Positions 52,401-55,197 of a DNA stretch of 64,000 bases are shown here, piece by piece. Source of the stretch: Chelydra serpentina (taxonomy: Eukaryota > Chordata > Testudines > Chelydridae); assembly GCA_037349315.1 (NCBI GenBank), contig JBAIAC010000027.1, forward strand, positions 7,073,501 through 7,137,500. Reading direction: 5' to 3'. A program made the translations under genes and the position numbers. Within the stretch, counting starts at the first letter, position 1. Each line of letters starts with the position of its first letter. The notes below the pieces were generated by a model. That model made no database searches and had not been told where the DNA came from. It worked only from the letters and a program-made list of their open reading frames with translations.

Positions 52401-52534
52401 TAGGACAGCCACTGCAGAATGGTGTAGACGCCTTCAAAATCATCACACACAGTGCTGTGCGTCACGCCATTGTTGTGCATGATCTGGACCCCGCCCAGCT
52501 GGTTGTTTGAGGTGTACACCTCCCGTCCGAGCAC
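1215..52534 (-). CDS. ACACA: Acetyl-CoA carboxylase alpha, C-terminal 491 codons (11 exons, 5' incomplete)
   Basis: ACC1 carboxylates acetyl-CoA to malonyl-CoA in the cytosol, the committed step of fatty-acid synthesis. The part seen here belongs to the carboxyltransferase (CT), which moves CO2 from biotin to acetyl-CoA. Coding segments on the minus strand, 5' to 3': 52534-52391, 51775-51655, 47065-46969, 44243-44147, 43356-43221, 30347-30170, 27107-26995, 11840-11686, 10379-10209, 3414-3278, 1341-1215. They total 1476 bp, 491 residues plus TAA, without internal stops, and every split codon resolves correctly across the junctions. Against a roughly 2346-residue ACC1 this is about residue 1855 to the end. 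Motifs include NWRGFSGG and AELRGGSW; from memory of the yeast Acc1 CT structure these hold the acetyl-CoA/carboxylate-binding Arg1954 and the oxyanion glycines. Alpha rather than beta (ACACB) is inferred from the tail [11 protein letters not shown] and [12 protein letters not shown]. The biotin carboxylase, biotin carrier and most of the CT N-subdomain lie upstream of the window. Confidence 0.96.
1342..3277 (-). other. ACACA intron (1.9 kb)
   Basis: This is the last intron between coding exons, bounded by gtaagc and ttccag. It contains one tRNA-derived SINE (about 1432-1602) close to the acceptor side. I see no other recognisable element. Overlapping short ORFs near 2835-3182 on both strands have no family resemblance. 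Confidence 0.85.
1432..1602 (-). repeat. tRNA-derived SINE with CR1-like 3' tail (turtle Pol III SINE type)
   Basis: Read on the minus strand, this begins with a tRNA-like head holding an A-box-like TAGCTCAGTTG and a B-box-like GAGTTCAATCC. It continues through a body and ends in a tail (GACCTTTCAAGGTCCTTCCA...CTATGA) shared with the 3' end of CR1 LINEs. That chimeric structure matches the tortoise Pol III/SINE described from cryptodiran turtles. It is diverged, with substitutions in both boxes, and lacks the tail repeat seen in the other copy. Confidence 0.85.
3278..3414 (-). CDS. ACACA: ACACA exon: penultimate coding exon (fragment residues 405-450)
   Basis: This 137-bp exon encodes [20 protein letters not shown], then [20 protein letters not shown] and LKQIR, ending two bases into a Ser codon at CGCAG|gtaagc. 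The acceptor is tttgcag|GCTTAC. This helical region lies after the CT core and is less constrained. The composition and [20 protein letters not shown] favour ACC1 over ACC2. Confidence 0.95.
7599..7785 (+). repeat. Imperfect three-copy tandem repeat
   Basis: Units share a pattern like GGGGGTGCA...ACGAGCCACCCTATAGTAAC (7599), GGGGGTGCAGACCAGTATGC with ACGAGCAACCTCACAAAG (7653) and ATGAGCAACCCTACAATGAA (about 7757). Spacing is irregular (about 54 and 80-100 bp), so this is an eroded minisatellite or coincidental similarity. Confidence 0.45.
9325..9500 (+). repeat. MIR/CORE-SINE-like copy
   Basis: The sequence GTGACCTTAGGGAAGTCCCT and CTCTGTGCCTCAGTTTCCCT is the diagnostic MIR core, followed by a TTGTAAACTCTTTGGC-type 3' part. 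It is one of only two copies in this orientation. Confidence 0.8.
10005..10060 (+). repeat. G-rich tract with quadruplex potential
   Basis: Runs GGGAGGAGGG, GGGGGGG and GGGGGGG occur within 50 bp (AGGGGGGGTGGGGGGGTGGA). The G strand is the template strand of the ACACA gene. Confidence 0.7.
10209..10379 (-). CDS. ACACA: ACACA exon: CT C-subdomain helices (fragment residues 348-404)
   Basis: This 171-bp phase-0 exon (57 codons) encodes [20 protein letters not shown], then [20 protein letters not shown] and [17 protein letters not shown]. The [13 protein letters not shown] block is a hallmark of the animal ACC C-terminal region. The acceptor is tgcgcag|GATGTT and the donor AAAG|gtaaag. Confidence 0.96.
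10380..11685 (-). other. ACACA intron (1.3 kb)
   Basis: This short intron is bounded by gtaagt and tgcgcag. I see no recognisable repeat or gene in it. The ORFs present are short and overlap in several frames on both strands. Confidence 0.8.
11686..11840 (-). CDS. ACACA: ACACA exon: CT C-subdomain, [14 protein letters not shown] (fragment residues 296-347)
   Basis: This 155-bp exon follows the largest complete intron in the window (15.2 kb). It encodes [20 protein letters not shown] and then [20 protein letters not shown] and [11 protein letters not shown]. It ends in phase 0 at ATTACT|gtaagt. The acceptor is gattccag|GCACCC. The lysine/glutamate-rich first part forms a charged helix in ACC structures, and [15 protein letters not shown] is strongly conserved. 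Confidence 0.96.
12260..12410 (+). repeat. MIR/CORE-SINE-like copy
   Basis: AACCCCAGCTCTGCGATGAC, followed by GGGGCTCAGTTTTCCGTGTG and GAGGACAATACTAATC, is a diverged MIR core in sense orientation on the plus strand. Confidence 0.65.
12454..12577. mobile_element. Short inverted-repeat DNA element with AGGGTGACCAGAT ends
   Basis: This 124-bp element starts CAGGGTGACCAGATA and ends CATCTGGTCACCCTA, a near-perfect inverted repeat. Inside, AAAATCAGGACAGGGG and GGGACTGTCCCTATAAAAT echo each other in inverse. Copies of this type are common in sauropsid DNA as I remember it. It is non-coding and non-autonomous. Confidence 0.8.
13400..13443 (+). repeat. Compound (TC)n-(AC)n microsatellite
   Basis: CTCGCTCTCTCGCTCTCTCT grades into TCTCTCTCACACACACACAC. 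The two dinucleotide runs are directly adjacent. Confidence 0.95.
15560..15690 (-). repeat. MIR/CORE-SINE-like copy
   Basis: The plus strand shows GAGGTTAAGTGACTTACCTA and AAAGCCAGGAGACTTGACTG, the reversed MIR core. It is 3' incomplete. Confidence 0.65.
16990..17175 (-). repeat. MIR/CORE-SINE-like copy
   Basis: Reversed MIR: CCCAAAGCGCTTTACC tail region, GTAACTGAGGCATAGGGAGA core and GTCCACTAGGTCACTGCCTC end are all present in order. Confidence 0.75.
18255..18345 (-). repeat. MIR-like fragment
   Basis: Only the part with GAGTTAGTGGCAGAGCTGGG and GATCACTAGACTGCATTC is recognisable. This is a short, low-confidence fragment. Confidence 0.45.
19747..20026. mobile_element. Short inverted-repeat DNA element (MITE-like), TCTACACT terminus
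   Basis: The element runs from CCCAGGTCTACACTAG to TAGTGTAGACATACCCT, whose ends are inverted relative to each other. Inside are a hairpin formed by ATTTATCGCGTCTAC and GTAGACGCGATAAAT (about 19938-19967) and a TCGACTTCAGCTACG-type inverted motif around 19790-19825. There is no coding capacity. It appears to be a non-autonomous DNA transposon; the superfamily is not determined. Confidence 0.8.
21570..21870 (+). repeat. Dispersed repeat, family not named
   Basis: The sequence with GGTGAGGTAATATGTTCTAC, TGGACCAACTTCTGCTGGTA and GCTACACAAAGCTCTTCCTC belongs to a dispersed repeat that I recognise as common in turtle and other sauropsid DNA but cannot classify with certainty. It abuts the CR1 fragment at 21884. 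No terminal inverted repeats are visible. Confidence 0.55.
21884..22573 (+). repeat. CR1 LINE, 3' end (truncated)
   Basis: This plus-strand sequence corresponds to the end of CR1 ORF2 plus its 3' UTR. Degenerate coding features include a stretch resembling [20 protein letters not shown] and sequence reading GEEKKTEG-like further on. It finishes with GGACTAAATGACCTCTCAAG and a tail around TTTCTATGAATCTATTAAT, close to the ATTCTATGAT repeat of CR1. It is 5' truncated, as is usual for LINE insertions, and contains stops. Confidence 0.85.
25640..25705 (-). repeat. MIR-like 3' fragment
   Basis: CATTTACATAGCACCTTTCA and CACAAAGGGCTTTATAAATT resemble the 3' end of the sauropsid MIR-like family. The core is missing. 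Confidence 0.5.
26340..26742 (+). repeat. CR1 LINE, 3' UTR end of a second subfamily
   Basis: The sequence contains GAACTCCTTGCCAGAGGATG, GGCTATTAGCCAGGATGGGC and CTGGGCTAGATGGACCCTTG, and ends with the tail repeat TTCTTATGTTCTTATGTT. This is the 3' end of a common sauropsid CR1 subfamily, distinct from the copy at 21884. It is 5' truncated and in antisense to the host gene. Confidence 0.9.
26995..27107 (-). CDS. ACACA: ACACA exon: CT C-subdomain (fragment residues 258-296)
   Basis: This 113-bp exon encodes [20 protein letters not shown] and then [17 protein letters not shown], with split codons at both ends (Arg and Gly). The acceptor is ctgatcag|AGGAGG and the donor CTAG|gtatgt. GVLEPEG and IKFRRKDL are conserved from yeast to human. 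Translation into the intron soon leaves ACC homology, which fixes the end at the donor. Confidence 0.95.
28145..28350 (-). repeat. MIR/CORE-SINE-like copy
   Basis: Nearly complete reversed copy: CTCAAGGCCCTTTACAAACA tail, AGAGAGGTTAAGTGACTTGT core with CCAAGGTCACAGAGAG, and CTCCTTGCTCCCAGTTCTAG end. Confidence 0.8.
29800..29995 (-). repeat. MIR/CORE-SINE-like copy
   Basis: Reversed copy with CAAAATGCTTTACAAACATT, AAGGGACTTGACCAAGGTGA and CGCTAACCACTAGACAACCG. The CTGAGGC part of the core is degraded. Confidence 0.7.
30170..30347 (-). CDS. ACACA: ACACA exon: CT oxyanion segment ELRGGSW (fragment residues 199-258)
   Basis: This 178-bp exon is the longest here. It completes the Asp codon, encodes [20 protein letters not shown], then [20 protein letters not shown] and [18 protein letters not shown], and ends two bases into an Arg codon (CAG|gtaaag). 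The [10 protein letters not shown] motif contains the second oxyanion glycine of the CT site (yeast Gly1998 equivalent, from memory). It is separated from the upstream exon by 12.9 kb, the intron that holds the larger DIRS insertion. Confidence 0.96.
31200..31640 (-). repeat. CR1-like LINE remnant, 3' region
   Basis: On the minus strand the sequence includes AGAGAAGAGCAACAGAAATG, AGGGCTTGAAGGGACTGTAT and AGGCTGTTGAATGGTCTCCC, all resembling CR1 3'-terminal ORF2/UTR sequence. It is strongly diverged and I see no tail repeat. It might be the 3' part of the same old insertion as the reverse transcriptase remnant at 33240-33890, since both have the same orientation. Confidence 0.65.
31790..31980 (-). 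repeat. MIR/CORE-SINE-like copy
   Basis: Reversed copy with AAACTGAGGCAGAGAAACAC, GATTTGCCTAAGGTCACCCA and ACCTTCACCACTGGGCCTCT. It lies between the two CR1 remnants of this intron. Confidence 0.75.
32264..32436. repeat. AT-rich inverted repeat, 39-bp arms
   Basis: The arm starting GCTAATTACACAATTACTTT (32264-32302) pairs with the arm ending TGATTGTGTAATTAGC (32398-32436), with five or six mismatches over 39 bp. The pairing seems to extend weakly outward. The 95-bp centre is AT-rich and unpaired. It may be an old MITE or a hairpin-forming locus; no family is recognised. Confidence 0.7.
33240..33890 (-). pseudogene. CR1-type LINE reverse transcriptase remnant
   Basis: The minus strand carries fragments of a non-LTR reverse transcriptase: a [15 protein letters not shown] segment, a KFADNTT segment at the position of the FADD catalytic motif (second Asp changed to Asn), and a KLGDWAIK segment. 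Further 5', a stretch resembling [13 protein letters not shown] can be followed in a shifted frame. Several frameshifts and stops break the frame, so it is not functional. The ends are uncertain by about 50 bp. Confidence 0.8.
34065..34290 (-). repeat. MIR/CORE-SINE-like copy
   Basis: Reversed copy: CACTTCTATAGCACCGTTCA and AAAGCCCTTTGCAAACATAC at one end and CTGGTCTAGCCACTAGAAAA at the other. The core is diverged. Confidence 0.7.
36270..36460 (-). repeat. MIR/CORE-SINE-like copy
   Basis: Reversed copy: GATCTCAGTGCACTTTAAAA, GAGAAACTGAGGTACACAGA and GTGGCAGAGATGGGACTAGA. Confidence 0.75.
36890..37155. mobile_element. Short inverted-repeat DNA element, same family as 19747-20026
   Basis: Ends are GGGTTGGTCCACACTACC and AGTGTAGACCTACCCT. 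The internal TTCGATTTATCGCGTC / GACGCGATAAATCGAA hairpin lies at about 37059-37100, and a CCCCCGTCGACTACG motif at about 36991 matches CCCCCGTCGACTCCG in the copy at 19747. It is GC-rich relative to the surrounding intron. Confidence 0.8.
37518..38520 (-). pseudogene. DIRS-like tyrosine recombinase remnant
   Basis: This phage-integrase-type fold would integrate the circular element copy. Blocks visible in order: TRATYLAKWK-like N-terminal sequence (about 38480), [17 protein letters not shown] with the first catalytic Arg (about 38065-38110), [16 protein letters not shown], an [10 protein letters not shown] segment at the H-x-x-R box, and [19 protein letters not shown] carrying the likely Tyr nucleophile. 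A stop codon sits at about 38049-38051, and frameshifts occur above 38290. The 3' half (38045-37518) is one uninterrupted frame, suggesting moderate age. Confidence 0.86.
38554..38976 (-). pseudogene. DIRS-like RNase H and linker remnant
   Basis: An open frame reads [20 protein letters not shown] near its start and [20 protein letters not shown] near its end, matching the region between reverse transcriptase and recombinase in DIRS elements. The central part is scrambled by frameshifts, so the RNase H catalytic acids cannot be assigned. Confidence 0.7.
39000..39864 (-). pseudogene. DIRS-like reverse transcriptase remnant
   Basis: The domain begins with a [12 protein letters not shown] segment, continues through [17 protein letters not shown] (first catalytic Asp region), then [18 protein letters not shown], and [11 protein letters not shown], the YLDD catalytic box. 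[14 protein letters not shown] segment follows. The three blocks lie in different reading frames, which implies at least two frameshifts. The order and the YLDDWL box fit DIRS-type rather than retroviral or non-LTR enzymes. Confidence 0.88.
39970..41410 (-). pseudogene. DIRS-like gag / ORF1 remnant
   Basis: The first part reads [20 protein letters not shown] and continues [16 protein letters not shown], a Cys/His array that looks like a zinc-binding motif near the start of DIRS gag proteins. A Pro/Ser-rich variable middle follows (41315-40728). Then comes the conserved [19 protein letters not shown] segment (40378-40480) and [20 protein letters not shown] (about 40280-40340). Stops and frame changes occur between these blocks. 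It is not expected to make protein. Confidence 0.8.
41781..41955. mobile_element. Short inverted-repeat DNA element, 175 bp
   Basis: The left end AAGGGCTTGTCTACACTGGG pairs with the right-hand CCCAGTGTAGACAAGGCCT. An internal partial copy of the right end (CAGTGCAGACAAGGCCT) occurs about 29 bp earlier, so the right terminus is duplicated. It has no coding capacity and differs internally from the GTCGAC-containing family. Confidence 0.75.
42704..42890 (-). repeat. tRNA-derived SINE with CR1-like 3' tail, near full length
   Basis: On the minus strand the copy starts at GGGGGGGAGGGATAGCTCAG. It has an A box (TAGCTCAGTGG), a B-box-like GAGTTCAATCC and a CR1-like tail with TCTAGATGACC-type sequence written here as ACTAGATGACCTCC. 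It finishes with ATTCTATGATTCTATGATG, the short terminal repeat used by CR1 reverse transcriptase. It looks less diverged than the copy near 1500. Its orientation is the same as the host gene. Confidence 0.92.
43221..43356 (-). CDS. ACACA: ACACA exon: CT active-site segment NWRGFSGG (fragment residues 154-199)
   Basis: This 136-bp exon encodes [20 protein letters not shown], then [20 protein letters not shown] and SGGMK, and ends one base into an Asp codon at AAAG|gtgatt. The NWRGFSGG motif carries the Arg and Gly that, by alignment from memory with yeast Acc1 Arg1954 and Gly1958, bind the substrate carboxylate and stabilise the oxyanion. The acceptor is preceded by a long pyrimidine run (ccccccaacag|ATAATCC). 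All key residues are present. Confidence 0.96.
43357..44146 (-). other. ACACA intron (0.8 kb)
   Basis: This short intron is bounded by gtaggt and ccaacag. A C-rich run on the minus strand lies just before the acceptor. I see no repeat family apart from a short palindromic motif around 43590-43645. Confidence 0.8.
44147..44243 (-). CDS. ACACA: ACACA exon: CT C-subdomain (fragment residues 121-153)
   Basis: This 97-bp exon completes the split Arg codon (AG|A) and ends in phase 0 (GCCAAG|gtaggt). It encodes [20 protein letters not shown] followed by [12 protein letters not shown]. The RLGGIPVGV segment is a signature of the acyl-CoA carboxyltransferase fold. The acceptor is gtttcag|ACTGGG. The next intron downstream is short (790 bp). 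Confidence 0.96.
44244..46968 (-). other. ACACA intron (2.7 kb)
   Basis: This intron contains one MIR-like copy (45735-45945) and poly(A)/poly(T) runs at about 46520-46533 and 46589-46604. I see no additional exon or other element. Confidence 0.8.
45735..45945 (-). repeat. MIR/CORE-SINE-like copy
   Basis: Reversed copy: AACCTTACAAACATCAGATT, GAAAAACTGAGGCATGAAAA, TTTCCTCAAGGTCAAACAGC and GATCTAACCACTAGAAAATA in order. Confidence 0.75.
46969..47065 (-). CDS. ACACA: ACACA exon: CT C-subdomain start (fragment residues 90-121)
   Basis: This 97-bp exon completes the split Thr codon from the previous exon and ends two bases into an Arg codon (GCTAG|gtaagt). It encodes [20 protein letters not shown] and then [11 protein letters not shown], the entry into the CT C-subdomain. 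The acceptor is ttttgtag|CTCAAAAAGG. Where I remember Tyr in mammalian ACC1 (FFDYGSF) this sequence has Lys, the residue I remember in yeast Acc1, so it is a tolerated position. Confidence 0.95.
47690..47930 (-). repeat. Possible old CR1 LINE 3' remnant
   Basis: The plus-strand reading shows a diverged version of the reversed CR1 3' UTR (GGCATACTAGATCAGACTTT, GATGCTTCAAATAAACAAAC). The similarity is weak and lacks a tail repeat, so this could also be unrelated unique sequence. Confidence 0.4.
48240..48350 (-). repeat. MIR-like fragment
   Basis: CTCCATTCTACAGATGGGAA followed by GACTGAGGCACTGAACGTTA is a reversed MIR core, truncated on both sides. Confidence 0.65.
50430..50530. repeat. Dispersed AAAATTTTCAAAA-type repeat (left part)
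   Basis: The sequence AAAATTTTCAAAAACACCTA, CATTTAGGAACCTAGATC and AAGTCAATGAGACTT belongs to a short dispersed repeat also glimpsed at 30845-30915 and 57160-57215. It appears to resume at 50763 (AAGTCCCATTCTCAGAAATG) beyond the nested element. Confidence 0.55.
50533..50762. mobile_element. Short inverted-repeat DNA element nested in another repeat
   Basis: Ends are CAGGCTTGTCTACACTTTA and TTAGTGTAGACCAGGCCTG, a good inverted match. A further GTCTACACTG motif at about 50669 suggests an internal partial end. The flanking sequences at 50430-50530 and from 50763 belong together as one dispersed repeat, so this insertion is younger than its host. Confidence 0.75.
50787..50880. mobile_element. 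Truncated TCTACACC-ended DNA element
   Basis: The sequence GGCCTGGTCTACACCTAAAA is a left end like that of the neighbouring element and is followed by AACTTAGGTCAACCTAGG. The matching GTTAGGTCAACC recurs at about 50858, but no right terminus with GTGTAGAC is found, so the copy is incomplete. Confidence 0.6.
51655..51775 (-). CDS. ACACA: ACACA exon: inter-subdomain CT segment (fragment residues 49-89)
   Basis: This 121-bp exon begins in phase 0 after the acceptor gttttag and ends one base into a codon at the donor CCAA|gtatgt. It encodes [20 protein letters not shown] and then [20 protein letters not shown]. The first ten or so residues are the variable linker that differs between ACC paralogues. 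The [13 protein letters not shown] and [10 protein letters not shown] parts are conserved across eukaryotic ACC. It lies 615 bp downstream of the previous exon. Confidence 0.95.
51776..52390 (-). other. ACACA intron (0.6 kb)
   Basis: This is the shortest intron in the window, from gtaagt at 52390 to gttttag before 51775. It has a CAAA-rich stretch next to the acceptor at 51780-51797. I see no repeat or RNA gene in it. Confidence 0.8.
52391..52534 (-). CDS. ACACA: ACACA exon: CT N-subdomain end (fragment residues 1-48)
   Basis: This 144-bp exon (48 codons, phase 0 at both ends) is the first ACACA exon visible in transcription order. It encodes [20 protein letters not shown] followed by a segment with [15 protein letters not shown] and ending in LSYMPK, a highly conserved stretch of the CT N-subdomain. 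The donor is AAG|gtaagt. The acceptor follows a pyrimidine-rich tract and ends in the less common aag (ttgaaag|GTGCTC). The acceptor is the only one that keeps GREVY in frame with the expected VLG start, so I accept it. Confidence 0.95.
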
Positions 52535-52684
52535 CTTTCAAACAAGGAACAGAAAGGGTCAGATGACGTGAAAGGGTAACAAAGTGCCTCTGTCCGTGTG
52601 TGCATGCCAGTCCACCCTTCTAGCAAGTCCTACCACTCCAACAGTCATTGCTGGGGCAGCTCTTTGAACAGCAGTAGTAATAAA

Positions 52685-52870
52685 TACCTGGACCGTCTCT
52701 AGACCCCCGAGTGCTATACAAACATTCACTCTCCCGTCACTTTTTACAGAGGGGGAAACTGAGGCACGGAGAAGTTACATGACTTGCCTTCGGTTACACA
52801 GCCGGAGAGTGGCAGAGGTGGGACTAGAACCCAGGTCTCCAGAGTTCAGTTCACTAGACCAAAGCTGCCC
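52685..52870 (-). repeat. MIR/CORE-SINE-like copy
   Basis: Reversed copy: GGGGGAAACTGAGGCACGGA, GACTTGCCTTCGGTTACACA and TGGGACTAGAACCCAGGTCT. It is among the best preserved in the window. Confidence 0.82.
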
Positions 52871-53889
52871 TTGTGCAAAACACAGCAGTGGAACGGATAC
52901 ATTTAAGGGGGAAAAACCACAGCCCTGCACAAAACTCAGTACAGCACGTGAGCATAGACAAAGACCCGGTGCCTCCTTGGCGGGGGCAGGAAGAGTAAGA
53001 CTGACTGCTGGACTTTCAATTCTCTTCCGAGGCTCCATCTCTAATCTCAGCCCAGACACTGCAGCTCTTTTCTCATTCTCCTGCTGTCTCTTTCCATTTG
53101 CCCTCTCACTGACTGATACACTGATCTCTCGGTCACTCGGCTTTCTGCTCCACTGAGTCCATATTACTAATAACACCTCTGCCACAGCCAGTTTACCTCA
53201 TGAAGGCAGGAGCACATCATTACAAAATAAACTCATAACTTTGACATTCTAGCAAATACATGCCGTTTGTTATTTTTATGGCTTGAGCCTTTCTAACAGG
53301 CAGAGGGCATTACATACCTGTTTCATTTAGATCTTAAACAAATTCAAACCAATCCCTCCACCCCGGCCCCAAATAGCAGCAGCAGCTGTTTTGGGTGGGT
53401 GAGTGGGTGAGGAAACCCAGAAGCAAATTTAAGTCATTAGGGCAGCATTGTCACTGAGGAAGTGAGGTTCAGATCTGGTTTCATCTTCATGAATGCAAAT
53501 GACTCGAAGTTCTAAAGCTTCCCATAGGGAATGTAACCCATCTCATTCAGAAAGATTTCAGGGAAATTAGTAGGGGGCTTAATTATTTTAAAGTCCCCTT
53601 TACAATAAAAAGGTGCTGAAATGATTCTATTATCCTGTGGTTTGTTGCGTGTATGTGCGTGACTAGAATCAGAATTCAATACTGGCGGTCAATTTCAGAG
53701 GGGCAGATACCCTCAGCAACACTGCAGCTCCTGTTAACTACCATGGGAGCTGCCAGCACTCAGCGCCTCTCAGGATCTGGCCAAGAGCTGGGATTTCGAT
53801 AGGTCTAGATAACTACGAAAGTTTTTGTTGATCGTACGAAATAACAACGAAAGTTTCTGTTGATCATAAAACTAAGCCAAAGGACTCCA

Positions 53890-54152
53890 ATCTTAGGGTA
53901 CGTCTATACATACGCGTCCGGTCGGAGGCGCGGGATCGATGTTAAACCAGGAAGTGCTCCGCCGTCGACGCTGGTAATCCAGCTCGACGAACGGAGTAGG
54001 CGGAGTCGACGGGGGAGCCTGCGCGCTGCGTGTGGACCCTGGGTAAGTGCTTTTTCATTCGAACTAAGATAGTTCGACTTCAGTTACGTTATTCATGTAG
54101 CTGAAGTTGCGTATCTTAGTTCGAATTATGGGGTTAGTGTAGACCAGCCCTT
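53890..54152. mobile_element. Short inverted-repeat DNA element, same family, opposite orientation
   Basis: Ends are CTTAGGGTACGTCTATACAT and GGGGTTAGTGTAGACCAGCC. The internal sequence GGCGGAGTCGACGGGGGAGC (about 54000) is the reverse of the motif in the copy at 36890, and CATTCGAACTAAGATAG matches its left part in reverse. The GCGTCTA hairpin seen in the other two copies is eroded here. Confidence 0.75.
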
Positions 54153-54279
54153 ATTCTTCATGGCATCAATTGACCATAGCTGGGGACTGGAAACCTCTAC
54201 ACTCTGCGCCCATTGACAGCATTGCACCATTTGCCCGGGGCATGCTCACTTTCCTCTGGAGTATGGAGGCCCAGACACC

Positions 54280-54480
54280 AGAATTCTTTACAAACAGTAA
54301 TTAATCCTCATCAAACCCACGTGAGAAGGATATTATCCACATTTTACACACAGGGAAATCAAGGCAGAAGGGTTAAGAAACTTGCCCAACATCTTGGCAG
54401 TCAGTGTAAACACCAGGATTTGAACTCTGGAGTTCCTGGCTCCCACTTTCCTTTATCTTCCCACCAAGAAAATCTTGTGC
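54280..54480 (-). repeat. MIR/CORE-SINE-like copy
   Basis: Reversed copy: TTCTTTACAAACAGTAATTA, ACATTTTACACACAGGGAAA and CAGGATTTGAACTCTGGAGT. Confidence 0.7.
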
Positions 54481-55067
54481 CCTGACCAGCATTTTCCCCC
54501 CACAAGTTGAGAAGCCAGGAGTGAAGATATAGGTTCAGGGACAGGAAAAGACTGGCCCCCAGATGTGAGGCACAAGTCCAGCTAACACCTTCCATGGAGG
54601 AAAATAACAAGAATTTAAACTCCCTATCTTCAAATGAATGCATACGTCCGTACATGCAGAACGGGCCACTGCTTATCTAGAGACACTATAGACAGCTCGA
54701 GTTTACTGCTGCTGACAGGCAATGAAAACAGTCTAATATACTGCCTGCTCTTGCCCTTAAATCCCTTTTTGGAGATCAAGATAAATATGCAGTTCCTTTT
54801 CCCGAGTGCTCCAGACGTTTGAGTGAAGTGGCAGAGCATTGGGAGGCTCTGCGCCATTGAAATCACTGTGTAATACTGAGTGAGGGCCGTGTTTACTTAT
54901 CAGTGTATTTGTCAGCAGAGGCCTCATGGGTTCCCAGATGCATACAAAATACTATTGATGAATGGTAGCTCACCTAATTTGTGCGTCATATTACAGGTGT
55001 GTACACACATGGGCATGCAGAAACCTAGGGACTGAGTGCCGTACTATTACCATGTTCCCTGCACTAT

Positions 55068-55197
<130 letters not shown>

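Noticed and set aside
1215..52534. Assignment of the exons to ACACB (mitochondrial ACC2)
   Set aside because: The tail and the SPTQRAE, GTPELS and [10 protein letters not shown] segments fit ACC1 as I remember the two paralogues; ACC2 differs at these places.
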